This document shows, piece after piece, positions 22,315 through 34,688 of a stretch of DNA of 64,000 bases. Within the stretch, counting starts at the first letter, position 1. Each line of letters begins with the position of its first letter. The notes under the pieces were generated by a model. The model ran no database searches and had not been told where the DNA came from. It worked only from the letters and a program-made list of their open reading frames with translations. The position numbers and the translations under genes are program-made. The DNA is from Dermacentor variabilis (lineage: Eukaryota; Arthropoda; Arachnida; Ixodida; Ixodidae): contig NC_134573.1 in NCBI RefSeq assembly GCF_050947875.1, forward strand, positions 63,341,815-63,405,814. Direction: 5' to 3'.

Positions 22315-24770
22315 TGGTCCAGGCTCACGACTGTCGTTTTCCTTCAGCATCGCGGGAACGTTCTCTGTTGGTGGTCGTTTCGCGCCGGCGCCGTTTACAT
22401 TCTAGTTGCTGTGCCCTCCGGCGCTCCTCGTACGCATGTTGTTCTTCATGTGTACGAACTATCCGGGGCGAGGACTTACGGAGTCGCCATCTGTCGGAAG
22501 CGCTTCCCTTGTGTAGTATGAGGGATCAGGCGGCACGCTACTCATAGGTTTGGCTTACGGCGCTTAACAGAAACACCACCCGGCAGCCCTCCTGTACATT
22601 TCTGTAAGTACTCTCAAAAAGAGGGAACTTTATTCCTGTCGAAATAATAAGCTTGGGTAGACTGAAAGCACACAATCGTTTACAGGAGCTATCTCTTTAC
22701 CGAACACGTACAGTGAAAGCCATTGCGCGCGGTCGCCGCGATGGAGTCTCCCGAACCGCCTTCTTGCCTGAAAGGTCGGCGATCGCTGAGCGCAAACTAT
22801 GTGAAATATGTACTTATAGTGGGTGGTCTGTATGACCAAATGGTGCATAACAGAATGAAGCCTCAATGCATGCAGCGATCACACGGGTTTGCGGCGACCG
22901 ACTTCGCGTCTGCATCCATGTCCGCGCAATATGTTTCGCTTTCACTGAGAGCGTTTTCGCACCGTGCTGTGAGTTTTAGCCCGCAGCATATGAGCATTGA
23001 ATAGTCCACAAGCAACCATTGCTACGTGGACATTATCAGAGGCGTTCAAACACAATTTCGTTTTAACAAGGGACTTCGACGCCTACGGTGACTGTAATGT
23101 GGCGTCGCGACGATTCAATATTTGTTTTCTTCTAAATTCTAGGATGTTCCAATATTATTTCTAAAGCTGCGTCGCACTGCATGCAGTCAGCGGGCGATTC
23201 CGCACTGCTTGTTTTGCGTAATCCAATGCGTTAATTCATAACACAAACATGAACATGTACCATGCCTTTATTTAATGTGCTTCTTACCTCTCCCATTCTA
23301 TTCCAGTGAACTTGCCAGTGTCTAGCATCAACAAGTTCATATACCAAACCGTCGTGACACTAGCCGGGCAGGGAGCGCGGGCGAACGTCTCAGTGCGCGT
23401 TTTCTGCTACTCACCGAACATCGCAGTCCAGGCGCCGTAGCAGAAATATTCCTCGCATCTGTGCTTGCTGCATACCCGAGTTGTAGCTGATGGCTGTTTG
23501 CCGGTTCTCAGTTTCGCGAGCCAAGCTCCACGGAGCTTCTTGTCCTGCGGCTACGCGTGAATAAGGCTGACACCGGGCTCCGTCGCGTACGTCCGGTACT
23601 GCAGTACCGAGCAGTAGCCCGCAATGCTGCACGCCTCCAAAGGCAGCCACTACCTATTATAGTGATTTCAAATGTTGTCAAGCAGACGCCCAAGGCGGGA
23701 AAGCCTGGCCACTTAATCGGAACCGCAGCGCAGGTAGGACTTCATTTTCAGCTTGCTTCGCCGCTTCCGAAGCAGACGACGCGGACGCTGTGTCCACGTG
23801 ATCCCTCATGCCACGTCACGCCGACGGTGGCGCCAGCTTTTCCAGTGGTGGAGCTCCCCCCCCCCCCAATACTTGTACGGCCCATCGACAACGCAGCTGT
23901 TTTAGCGCCGATGCCTCTCCTGTTTATATACTACAATAACCTTGCCGTCACGCTATTGTTTACGGCGAGCGTTATCATCTGTTCCGCATATTGACAACTG
24001 CGCCGACGCACTGCACCCGTATAAGTTTGTTAAACATCGCTAAATCCGTTTCTGTTGCCGGACGCAGAAAAATTACGGAAGGTTAGTCACATACAGCTCT
24101 AGCTGTAAAATCCTCATTGTTATTTCGTTATATACGTTCCTAGTTTTGAGAGGTATAATATATAACACTTAAATGATCGCTTAAGAGCATTACTGCACTT
24201 CATATTATTGAAAATTTTATTCCATACGAGAGCACCACAAAATTCAAGTGGTCTTTCATTTTACGTATATTGGCATATAGGTAAGGTAAACATTGTTTCA
24301 GGCATTATGTTCCTTTTGAGTGCCGTGAAAACACTGTTCGATATATGGTAATCAAACTTCTGTTCATGGCGAATTATACGAACTGCTCATTGTAACTAAT
24401 GCGCATAGGGGACGGCGACAGGAGAATTTGCGGCAAGCTTACTTGTAGTGTGTAGACAGATTTGATAGTTACAAGTGTGGGAAGACTAAAACACAAGTCT
24501 GCTCGGGTCTGCGCATTTCGAATGCGTCATGTTTCTAAGAACTCGCTTATATCGCAGTACTAAAGCTGCAAATATGTGGGATACCATATTCCTGAAAATC
24601 AACACAGCTATCAACGACACGCTTCAAAAAAGTTTGGCACCACTGCCTGTACATGTTCCTCATATATGGTCGACAATCAGATCTCTCAATGACAAAGATA
24701 AATCTAGCTGGCACTATATCAGCGTATTCTAATGCAACAGTAAATTGCAAGGCTGCTGCACACACGCACA

Positions 24771-24773
<3 letters not shown>
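22315..24773. other. Unassigned region
   Basis: The longest frame (23557-23994, +) has no recognised domain and includes a homopolymeric C run read as prolines (23858-23867), so I do not call it. A perfect 16-base palindrome (CGGTACTGCAGTACCG, near 23593-23608) is noted but is short enough to be chance. Confidence 0.45.

Positions 24774-24805
<32 letters not shown>
24774..24805. repeat. (TA)n microsatellite
   Basis: TA tract of about 32 bases preceded by a few CA units. Confidence 0.95.
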
Positions 24806-24808
<3 letters not shown>

Positions 24809-24998
24809 GTAAAAACCCTACGAACAATGACACCAAGGAAAACACAGCGGAAATTACTTGTGCTTATTAATTGAATTAAAGAAATGATGTATTAATGGCA
24901 ATGAAAGTGGATGCAAAAAGAATTTGTCGCAGGTGTGGAACGATCCCACATCTTCGCGTTACGCGTGCAATGCTCTACCAATTGAGCTACCGCGGCAC
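24806..24998 (-). mobile_element. tRNA-derived SINE, type A, minus orientation
   Basis: On the minus strand the element begins CCGCGGTAGCTCAATTGG, a tRNA D-arm-like A box, with a B box GGATCGTTCC about 35 bases on, and a 3' body rich in TTTCATT and AATTAATAAG words. Its body matches the plus-strand copy at 25055. An internal RNA polymerase III promoter is expected for this class. The cloverleaf continues into a long non-tRNA body, so it is a SINE and not a tRNA gene. Confidence 0.85.
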
Positions 24999-25054
24999 CC
25001 CTTTCCCATTCACTTTCTTGGGTTACTACTAAAACTCACCCTGGAATAGAAAAA

Positions 25055-25258
25055 CGGCACCGCGGTAGCTCAATTGATAGAGCCTCGCACGGGCAATGCG
25101 AAGACGTTGGATCGTTCCCCACCTGCGGCAAGTTGTTTTTTCATACTTTCATTGCCATTTATTTTTCATTTCTTCAGTTCAATTAGTAAGTACAAGTAAT
25201 TTCCCCTGTGATGTCCTTGGTGCCTTTGTTTGTTGGCTTCTTATGCTATGATTACTAA
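25055..25258 (+). mobile_element. tRNA-derived SINE, type A, plus orientation
   Basis: Same family as the previous element in opposite orientation, heads facing with about 60 bases between. A box region GGTAGCTCAATTG, B box GGATCGTTCC, body ending near TATGCTATGATTACTAAAT. Together the two copies form a long inverted repeat with arms of nearly 190 bases. Confidence 0.85.
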
Positions 25259-25289
25259 ATATCGGACTATTCGGTTAACCACGGGACTC

Positions 25290-25523
25290 GATTAGTGTTA
25301 ATCATTACCATATCAAGCGAACAAACAATGAAACCAAGAAAGACAGTGGGGAACTAGCTTTGTTTGAAATTGAAATGCCGAAAATAACGAAGGAGGGGGG
25401 GGGGGAAAGAATAAAAGTGGACGGAAAGATAATACCGCAGGTGGTTGCCGAACCAACAACCTCCACATTTCGTGTGCGTTGCAGTACCACTTGCACTACT
25501 GCGATGGCAATGAATCCGTCCAC
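25290..25523 (-). mobile_element. tRNA-derived SINE, type B, minus orientation
   Basis: The minus strand reads GTGGACGGATTCATTGCC, then a tRNA-like head with GTAGTGCAAGTGG (A box region) and GGTTCGGCAACC (B box), and a body that matches the copy at 56.5 kb. A poly-G run (25388-25396) interrupts the body. Confidence 0.75.
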
Positions 25524-25643
25524 CAGCTTGAGTATTTAGATTTACTAGATCTTACCGTGGGAGTGTTAGCACCGCTGAGAACCATAGTGGGCGGACACCC
25601 AAGTTATTGGACGGATGCATGGCTTCCGAGATTGCGCATGCTG

Positions 25644-27478
<1,835 letters not shown>

Positions 27479-27498
27479 TATATATATATATATATATA
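27479..27498. repeat. (TA)n tract between two LINE pieces
   Basis: About 20 bases of TA lying exactly between the 5' end of the LINE at 25756-27478 and the 3' end of the LINE fragment at 27499-27737. Confidence 0.9.
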
Positions 27499-27737
27499 AC
27501 GAATAGTCCGGCAGTTCTTGCTGTGGTCGCCTCAGGTGGCGGCTCGAAGTCCTTGGACCCGCGCGGCATCTTCGGCTTGCCGGACGGCCCAGAACTGGTC
27601 TACCAGCTCTGAACTTTTGAGAGCCGCCTCCCAGCGGCGGCGACGCCTACGGAGAAAATCCCCGGCGGCTCCCGCATCCAGGGCGGCGTCGGGAAGAAGC
27701 GAGCTCGAGTCTTCCCGTACTCTGGCAACGGCCACGA
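27499..27737 (-). mobile_element. R1-like LINE C-terminal fragment
   Basis: The minus-strand frame 27532-27735 ends in QFWAVRQAEDAARVQG, matching the C-terminal ends of the fragments at 6.36 kb and 49.1 kb. It is a short piece, cut off on its upstream side where the LTR of the Gypsy element starts, so the Gypsy element may have inserted into it or been joined to it. Confidence 0.7.
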
Positions 27738-27893
27738 TTATGGACGCGTCGCGAACGGATGGTTTTATCTGCAGGAGATGGACGATGATTGTAGCGTGAT
27801 CCTAGCGTGATCGTAGCGCAGCCTGGCCTATCAAACTCCTCGTTCTCTTCGCCTTCTCTTCTTTCTTCTTGTCCGCACCTTTAGTATCCGTTA
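27738..27893 (-). repeat. 3' LTR of Gypsy element
   Basis: Matches the 5' LTR over most of its length: AACGGATAC, the GGACAAGAAGAAAGAAG stretch and CATCGTCCATCTCCTG. It carries an extra partial duplication of the GATCACGCTA words. The outer end is more diverged (CCATCCGTTCGC for the other copy's CGATTTCTTCGC). A purine-rich stretch (GCGGGAAAA) precedes it and may be the polypurine tract. Confidence 0.8.
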
Positions 27894-28325
27894 AATTTTC
27901 CCGCAAGCAGACGAAGCCCGTGGGGCGAGTCAGGACGGACAAGCAGGGTAGAAAGGTTTCAGGCGAGCAATATGAGTCAGCTTCGTTCCGCTTGATCGCC
28001 GACCATTGCACAGGAGGCAAGCTATGACGTAAGTGAGTTCGCTCAGGCGGTCCACAACTACAAATGGGCCTGAATATTGTGACAATAACTTTTGGCACAA
28101 TCAACGCTTGTGTTGCGGTGTCCAAAGAAGGACTAAGTCACCTTTTTCAAACGATACTTGTACGTGAAGGTCGTCGTATCGCTCTTTCGAACGACTTTGC
28201 GAGGCCATAGTACGAAGACGAGTTATTCGACGGGCTTCTTCGGCGAGACACATTCTTCGATACAGAATCGTCACTGTGCAGAACGAAGGGTAAGAAAGTG
28301 TCCAGAGGGCTTCGCGGTAACCTTG
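27894..28325 (-). pseudogene. Gypsy integrase C-terminal end, scrambled frames
   Basis: Between the long integrase frame and the 3' LTR the minus strand still carries recognisable pieces (LLPFVLHSDDS, then RPTGFVCLREN near the end) spread over different frames with stops. The region matches the place of the integrase C-terminus in the element at 35.5 kb. Degraded. Confidence 0.6.
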
Positions 28326-29834
28326 CTACATGAGATGAAATGGGCTATAGTTCATGGTTTCGTGTTTCGCCGTGTTGTATGCGTAAGTGATGAAGGGCAG
28401 CACGTCGTCCCAGTTCTTGTAATTGGAGGAGACGTACATAGCAGGCATGTTGGTCAGCATTCTGTTTGTCCTTTCAACGAGACCATTGGCCTGTGGATGA
28501 TAAGGCGCGGGATGACAGAACTGTGAAGTGCACAAACGAAGCAACTCTTCAATGGCATCAGCAGTGAACTGGCGACCACGGTCCCTGATGATGACACGTG
28601 GTGGACCATGACGAAGGACCACGGAACGCAGCAGGAAGACCGCCACGCAAGCAGCGGTGGAAGACGGTATGGTTGCAGTTTCTGCATACCGTGTAAGATG
28701 GTCTACGCAGACAAATATCCAACGGTTCTTGTTACATAACGGGAATGGACCCAAAAGGTCAATGCTTACTTGCTCGAAAGGCGTACTGGGCGGTGTCAAT
28801 GACCGAAGGGGACCCGGGGCTGCGGTGGTCGGACGCTTGTGACGTTGGCACATTTCACAATTAGCGACATAGCGCTTGGTTGTTTCGTACATCTTGGGCC
28901 AGTAAAAGCGCTCCTGCGTGCGGTGTAGCGTTCGTACGAAGCCGAAATGGCCGGATGTCAAATCGTCATGCATGGCGCGTAAAACGTCGGAGCGAAGGCT
29001 CTCTGGGACAACAAGCAGAAAAAGCGCTCCATGCCCGGAGTAATTAGTTTTGTAAAGCAATTTATCACGTACACTAAAGCGACCGCTGCCTTGAGAAGTA
29101 CGGGCGGCGACAAAAAGCGGGTCGAGGGTAACATCATTCCGTTGTTCTCGCTGAAAGTCTGCCGCTTCAGGGAACGTAGAAGTAACACCAGCGAGACAGG
29201 CGTCAAAATTCTCAGCATCGCAGTCGGTAGCCTCAAAAGGAATCCGAGAGAGGCAGTCTGCGTCAGCGTGACGAAGGCCACTCTTGTACGATACCACAAA
29301 GTCGTATTCCTGGAGGCGCAGCGCCCAATGTGCGAGGCGACCTGAGGGATCACGCAAACCGACCAGCCAGCATAAAGAATGATGGTCGGTCATAATCTTG
29401 AATGGTCTACAGTAAAGATAACACCGAAATTTCTGTATGGCAAAAACAGCTGCCAGGCATTCCTGTTCCGTAAACGTATAATTGCGTTCAGATTCGCTCA
29501 GGCAACGGCTGGCATATGCGACAACATGTTCTGCGCCACTGTGACGTTGTACAAGCACCGCTCCTATCCCGATTCCACTAACATCAGTGTGAACTTCAGT
29601 CGGGCAAGACGGACCGAAGTGACGCAAGAGGGGTGCTGACGTTAGTATAAACTTCATTTGAGAGAATGATGCGTCACACTCTGGTGTCCAACTGAAGGAT
29701 GCATTTTGTCGCAAAATACTTGTCAACGGGTAAACGATGTCGGCAAACCGGGGAACAAAACGACGAAAATACGAACATAGGCCAATGAATGAGCAGAGTT
29801 CTCGTGCTGACTGCGGTGGCCTAAAGGAGCTCAC
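28326..29834 (-). CDS. Gypsy RNase H and integrase, long open frame
   Basis: A 502-codon open frame. Residues about 1-90 cover the RT connection, including SYFRRFVPRFADI. The RNase H domain follows with HTDVSGIGIGAVL (Asp), TEQECLAAVFA (Glu) and TDHHSL (Asp). The integrase has the H2C2 zinc finger (H..GH..C-EM-C), then the catalytic core with IDLLGP (first Asp), IRDRGRQF (second Asp) and NGLVERTN (Glu). The frame ends at PFHLM; a diverged C-terminal part continues in other frames to the LTR. All catalytic residues I can check are present, in contrast to the dead protease upstream. Integrase inserts the cDNA; RNase H degrades the RNA template. It cannot be made as a normal polyprotein because of the upstream frame breaks. 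Confidence 0.85.
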   Translation of the reverse strand: MSSFRPPQSARELCSFIGLCSYFRRFVPRFADIVYPLTSILRQNASFSWTPECDASFSQMKFILTSAPLLRHFGPSCPTEVHTDVSGIGIGAVLVQRHSGAEHVVAYASRCLSESERNYTFTEQECLAAVFAIQKFRCYLYCRPFKIMTDHHSLCWLVGLRDPSGRLAHWALRLQEYDFVVSYKSGLRHADADCLSRIPFEATDCDAENFDACLAGVTSTFPEAADFQREQRNDVTLDPLFVAARTSQGSGRFSVRDKLLYKTNYSGHGALFLLVVPESLRSDVLRAMHDDLTSGHFGFVRTLHRTQERFYWPKMYETTKRYVANCEMCQRHKRPTTAAPGPLRSLTPPSTPFEQVSIDLLGPFPLCNKNRWIFVCVDHLTRYAETATIPSSTAACVAVFLLRSVVLRHGPPRVIIRDRGRQFTADAIEELLRLCTSQFCHPAPYHPQANGLVERTNRMLTNMPAMYVSSNYKNWDDVLPFITYAYNTAKHETMNYSPFHLM

Positions 29835-29839
29835 CGCTT

Positions 29840-30316
29840 CAATCTTACGAGGATCGGGTCTGACGCCATCCTTGTCGACTAATTGTCCCAGGACCAGTGT
29901 TTGACGTTCGCCAAACCTACATATTTTTTTAGTTTAGCAGTCCAGCTTTCTCGATGCAGTCGAGAACAAGGCTGAGGCGTTCGTTATGTTCTTCAAACGT
30001 GCGGCCAAAGATTACAACATCATCGAGGTAACACATACATATCTCCCACTTTAGACTAAGCAGTACTGTGTCCATGAATCTTGCGAAGGTGGCAGGAGCA
30101 TTGAAAAGGCCAAAAGGCATAACATTAAATTTGAATAAGCCATCTGGAGTCACGAAAGCGGTCGTTTCCTTGTCGGCAGGGTCCATAGGTATTTTCCAAT
30201 ACCCTGATCGCAAATCAAGTGTTGAGAAGTAAGAAGCAGCGTGTAAGCAACAAATGACGTCATCGATTCGCGGTAGTAGATAGACATCCTTCTTTCTTTA
30301 CTGCATTTGGATGTCT
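29840..30316 (-). pseudogene. Gypsy reverse transcriptase core
   Basis: The minus-strand frame 29929-30213 carries LRSGYWKIPM (motif A region), FNVMPFGLFNAPATF (motif B) and CYLDDVVIFG, the catalytic motif C in the YLDD form. Thumb residues follow. It is joined upstream to the protease frame and downstream to the RNase H-integrase frame by frameshifts. The motif A part between 30213 and 30316 is readable in another frame. Confidence 0.85.
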
Positions 30317-31410
30317 TTAATGCACGCAGGATCTCCATGAGCCATCTTTTTTTCGGACCAGGAGAACTGGGGCTGCCCATGGACTAGACGACTCTTTAAC
30401 GACACCTTTGTTCATAATCTCCTTGACTTGCTCTGCAATAACTTTGCGCTCGGTGGATGACACTCGGTAGGGCTTCTGGCGGATGGGGTGTGCTGAGCCG
30501 GTATCCATTCTGTGACGAGCGCGGGATGACGGTAAATGAAGGGGTGCATCTCCATGCGCGAAGTCTAATGCAGCCTCATGCCTGGCAAGGACCTGTACCA
30601 GTGCTTGCCGTTCCGATGTACTGAGAGCCTTGCTGATCATGCCAAGCATTAGCTCTTCAGAATGGCGATTATCGCAAGCAGAGTAAGCTGCAGAGACGTC
30701 CGTAGTTAGTGCCGCTATTGAGCTACATGCGGCTTCATCGAAGAGAGCGATTTTCAAACCGCGAGGAAGGAGATCTGGCGTGGTGGAACAGTTCAGCGCC
30801 CACAATGTGGCGACTCCTTTCGTCATGCACACGACAGAGCAGAGCACAAGCATATCTTTTTTAGCACACTTTATGCGGAGAGGCCTAACTACAAGGTCAA
30901 CACAATCAGCGTCAACAGTAGTTGCAGAAACACGGACGGACCTCAGGCACCACGATGGTGGCGCCACTTCATCAAGAACACTGAGTGTGTCTGTGTCCCT
31001 GTGTTCGCCAAGTGAGCTTTGTTCGGAATATGTTGATATAAATAACTTGTTCAATGATAGTTTGCCACAACCACAGCCCACAGAAGCGCCGCAGTGTTCA
31101 AGAAAATCGATACCAAGAATAACATCTTGCGAACAACGAGAAAGAACAAGGACTTCCGACACAAACACTTTCCCAGCCAACAAAGCACTCACAGCACAAA
31201 CACCAAGGGGATGAAGCCACTCGCCGCCTACTCCACGAAAGGTAATACCGTCGTTGCAAGAAAACATAACTTTGTGGCCTAACGGTTCTTGAAAGCGAGG
31301 CTCATCACAGACACAGTCGCCCGAGTATGAACTAACGCCATGGTCGGTATTCCGTCAATCGAGACATTCGCTTTGTTTTTGAGCATCACAACAGGCAGAT
31401 GAATTTCTTG
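30317..31410 (-). pseudogene. Gypsy protease and RT N-terminus
   Basis: Aspartic protease followed by the start of reverse transcriptase. Upstream of the long frame the minus strand near 31345-31365 reads ALVHTRATVSVMS, where the active site D-T/S-G-A is expected; Asp has become His and Gly has become Arg, so the protease is dead. The frame 30317-31267 contains the second protease landmark ILGIDFL and the linker, then the RT opening KGVVKESSSPWAAPVLLV and KKDGSWR. The reading breaks near 30315 and RT continues in the next frame. The protease would have cut the Gag-Pol polyprotein. Confidence 0.8.
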
Positions 31411-31439
31411 CAAAGACGGTAAAGATAGGAGGCGACCTC

Positions 31440-31760
31440 ACCTCCATTGGCCGCGGAGGCTAGTTTCCTGGCGGCGGTGAGGAATAACGGCGCCGAGGGG
31501 ACGGAGAGCGACGGGGACCGTTATTTGGTGACGTCAAACACCGCTCAGATGCTGGCGAATCACTGCGTCTGGTCTCGTGTGAGAAGTGGTCCATTGGAAG
31601 CAAATCCGTCGTCCGCAAGTCATATGAAGCACGGGTTCTGGGTGGGGAGAAAATCGGTGGTGTCCTTCGTGATTGACGGCCTTGGTGACAATACCGAGCT
31701 ATATGGCCTGTAGAACCGCAGTTGTAGCACACGGGAGGGTCGCTGTTCACAGCATCTTCC
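31440..31760 (-). pseudogene. Gypsy Gag C-terminus with zinc knuckle
   Basis: The minus-strand frame 31460-31750 holds an intact CCHC zinc knuckle, C-YN-C-GSTG-H-IARY-C, followed by a basic Ser/Pro/Arg-rich tail. Gag packages element RNA through this knuckle. The capsid part that should precede it is almost absent; only about 240 bases separate the knuckle from the LTR, so a deletion of roughly a kilobase is inferred from the size of normal Gypsy Gag proteins. Confidence 0.8.
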
Positions 31761-31989
31761 TCAAAACGAATGCTAGGCTGCTGCAGGCGCCGAGAAAGTT
31801 CGTTATCATGTGGATAACGTGTCTCTGCTGCTCGCTGAAATCCGTTATATCATTCATAAGTCACGTCGTGGTAGTAGGGTCGGTGCTGTTCTTGTCGCGG
31901 CCTGACAGAAGACACAGGGCCTCGGGGGTGGTTCTTGTGGTTCAGCCTCCCTCTTCGGGTGTCGATTACCCCGCACCTTCCACCACAAC

Positions 31990-32137
31990 TGTTACGAAGA
32001 GTTGCGAAGAAATCGTTTTATTTACAGGAGATGGACGATGATCGTAGCGTGATCATAGCGCAGCCCGGCCTTTCAAACTCCTCGTTCTCTTCGTCTTCTC
32101 TTCTTTCTTCTTGTCCGGGCCTTTCGTATCCGTTACA
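31990..32137 (-). repeat. 5' LTR of Gypsy element
   Basis: On the minus strand it starts TGTAACGGATACG and ends TTCGTAACA, so its ends are inverted repeats (TGTAACG / CGTAACA), as LTR ends usually are. An AATAAA polyadenylation signal lies in its second half. The sequence just inside (GGTGGAAGGTGCGG) is a candidate primer-binding site. The outer edge abuts the (TA)n tract at 32138. Confidence 0.85.

Positions 32138-32217
<80 letters not shown>
32138..32217. repeat. (TA)n(GA)n compound microsatellite
   Basis: TA tract to about 32196, then GA units to about 32217; starts at the outer edge of the Gypsy 5' LTR. Confidence 0.95.
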
Positions 32218-32744
32218 GAGAAAGGGGGCCTTGCCCCCCCCCCCTCGAAATATAGCTGGTACGCCACTGGCGTCTCGTCCAGGTGCCAGTTAACATGTTG
32301 GTGTTGCTACCACGCTTCTCCGTTTCACGATTATTTCGCAGTGTTTCTCAGAATTATATCAAACACATCAGCATATGACGACAAAACATCAGGTGTTAAG
32401 TAGCAAATGCCTACGCACCATTTAGATGAATGCCACAGGAGATTAATCAGCTGTTTGCAAATGTCGCATAACTAGGCGAGATTTTGCCGGCGCGTCGAAT
32501 GTCTTACACTACATTTGCATAATCAGATCCGATGCAGTGATCACTTCCTGCTGTCTGGAATGCAAGGAACGCTCCGTGCGGAAGACGAGCCGTATTCTTG
32601 CACAAACTACCTTTATTTATGTCGATAGAAAAAAAGTTACAGTGACGTGTAACTTCGTAAACGCGGGCGACGCGCAAGTGCATATGTGCTATGGCGCACA
32701 AAACGCTAACAGCCCCGGGTGTGTCTCCCACACTGTCTGCATCG
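32218..32744. other. Unassigned sequence
   Basis: Poly-C run near 32234-32243 and otherwise unremarkable sequence; no gene or repeat recognised. Confidence 0.5.
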
Positions 32745-32955
32745 CAGGTCGTGTTCAAGCAGCAGGGCTCGCGCGGCCACGTCATACGCATTAGCCGCCG
32801 GAGTAGAAGGCCCCTTTGTAAGCATTCGCTTACTATCTGAATTATCTGGCATGGCATCAGCGCGCACAGGCAAACACGAACACTTCACCCTCGATGACCG
32901 CGGAAACGCACTGTCAAAACGCTGGCGTGAGGAATGGCGGCGGCAGCCGCGAGCG
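32745..32955 (+). repeat. Dispersed about-300-bp repeat family, copy 2 (permuted)
   Basis: Begins with the end of the unit (GGCCACGTCATACGC, GCCGCCGGAGTAGAA) and then passes straight into the start of the unit (GTAAGCATTCGCTTAC, CTCGATGACCGCG, GTCAAAACGCTG). Compare 44.25-44.55 kb, where the same blocks come in the opposite order. This arrangement is expected if the family exists as tandem monomers. Confidence 0.65.
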
Positions 32956-32979
32956 TAATTTGCTCCCACGATCTTGTGC

Positions 32980-33453
32980 TTAAGGAGACACTAAAGGGAA
33001 AAATGATTTCTTCTGCATCAGTAAATTACCTTTATATGACACTAAAAACGCCACTCTTACCACACTAAGGCGCTTGGTAAGCCAGAAAAAGCGCAAGAAC
33101 GAAAGACGGGTGGCGACGCCTCCTTGAAGTTCCCGCACCTGGTCGCTGTGATGTCATGGATTTTGATAGCATCTTCTAGGGCCTACTTACCGATACAGCG
33201 ATACAGATTGACTGCATTGCGTTCTAAAGGAACCAAATATTAAACATAGCAAGTTTGGGAACCTTTACTCAGCCAACGCTACCCACATGCGGGAACATAC
33301 TTTGGAATCCCTGACGTCACACTGACGTACCGGCGTCAGGGTTTCGGCGCGAAATAATCAAACCTTTATTTTGAAATGAATGCCTACAGGGTTCTCAAAC
33401 AATGCTTTATTAGTCTGAACTGGTTTATTGTTTCGCTTTAGCGTCCCTTTAAC
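32980..33453. mobile_element. Short element with terminal inverted repeats
   Basis: The left end TTAAGGAGACACTAAAGGGA and the right end, whose reverse complement reads TTAAAGGGACGCTAAAGCGA, match at most positions. The interior (about 430 bases) has no coding frame. Size and ends fit a non-autonomous DNA transposon (MITE). TTAA at the ends could be either target or element sequence. Confidence 0.7.
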
Positions 33454-34688
33454 AGTGCAAAAACATAGCCGATAAGCAAACACGGCGGGTCAACACACAA
33501 TGAGTACTTCTATACCAAGCTGTGAGAGTAAAAAGTAAAAGGCAATCTGAAAGACAAACTGCAACAAGAAATACAAAAGCAGGTAGGCAGTACTTGCACC
33601 TACAGCTCTTAAAATGTGAAGCAAACATAATGCATCAACTTGCGTGAGCTTCATGCGGTTGTGACCAACGAAAATTGGGCCACCCAGTTCGCCTTCTTCT
33701 TGTTCATTATTACAGCTTTGTTTATACCGAAAATTATGCAAAATGCCAAACAAGCACTGCAAAAGGAACGGAACACACACACGTCCTAACACTTACTATA
33801 AGGTCACAATTTTCCAAGTGCTTCAATAAAGTGCATTATAAATGAGATATATAAAGAAATGTTTACAACTAAGTGCTCGTAACTTTAATGAAAAGATATC
33901 ATGAAAAGATTCATGACTAGTGTGAAAAAAGAAACAATGAAAGTTCTGCGTGAAACTGTACCTATTTAAATTAAAGAACTCTTCTGGACGTCAAGCATCA
34001 CAATTAAATCTCTTCTCCTTCGAAGCACACTTTGTATACACGGGGCCGTGTTTGCGTGCACGCACAGAGATCTAAATGCATTTTTAATGTATTTATTGCC
34101 AATAAGAGAAAAAAGCCTTTGCAAAAAAAACATGTATTTCATTGCCACATTATTGCTTCGTCATCACAAACGCATCAGATGGGCTCTCTATATGCCCAGA
34201 ATCCTTCGTCCTTATGAAGTCCTAGACTTCATAACACCATAGGCGATCGTGCAGGCGATCGCCTTAAGTGGACACAAAAGGAAATTCCGCTTGATGTTAG
34301 ACAACGCCAGAAACTGTTCAACCTCGGAGCTGTTAGCGCTATGTTTTTGTTCAATAGGTGCTCAGGGCCGATGTAAAAGTTATATTGCACGAGACATGCC
34401 TCAATGTTCACGTTAAAGTTCTGAGGCGGCGAGTTACCGATCTGAGATCTATTGTGTGACTGCCCCCATTGTGGTGTCGCTAGAATAACAATCTCGACTG
34501 CGCTTAATGGCCACTTTGTCAGGGGAGAGAACCATTGTCCAAACTGTGCTCAAGACCCCTGCGTTGCCCTGCTGCTAGACATGTGGGCTGTCTCTGTAGT
34601 GCACTGAGTCGCATTGATGTGCACACATTCTCTTGCTTTTGCAATGGCTAAGCATTTCTATGCCTTCCCAACGAGGAGACCCATCCGT
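33454..34688. other. Unassigned AT-rich sequence
   Basis: No gene or named repeat. The hydrophobic minus-strand frame at 33490-33792 is isolated and lacks support. Confidence 0.5.

Larger units (their letters stand above)
27738..32137 (-). mobile_element. Gypsy-type LTR retrotransposon, nearly full length
   Basis: About 4.4 kb on the minus strand: 5' LTR (31990-32137), a remnant of gag, protease, reverse transcriptase, RNase H, integrase, then 3' LTR (about 27738-27893). The order gag-PR-RT-RH-IN is that of Ty3/Gypsy elements. The LTRs are short (about 150 bp) and differ by substitutions and a small insertion, so the copy is not new. Most of gag is missing: only about 240 bases separate the 5' LTR from the zinc knuckle. 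No env-like frame was seen. Confidence 0.9.

Noticed and set aside
23593..23608. Perfect 16-base palindrome as a regulatory site
   Set aside because: One short palindrome in 64 kb with no context is not enough to support a role.
23557..23994. 145-codon frame as a host gene
   Set aside because: No recognised domain, no neighbouring exon support, and a proline run derived from a poly-C tract.
24950..25000. tRNA gene on the minus strand, and the mirrored one at 25.06 kb
   Set aside because: The A and B boxes are tRNA-like, but the sequence continues into a long shared 3' body and occurs in several copies, so these are SINE heads.
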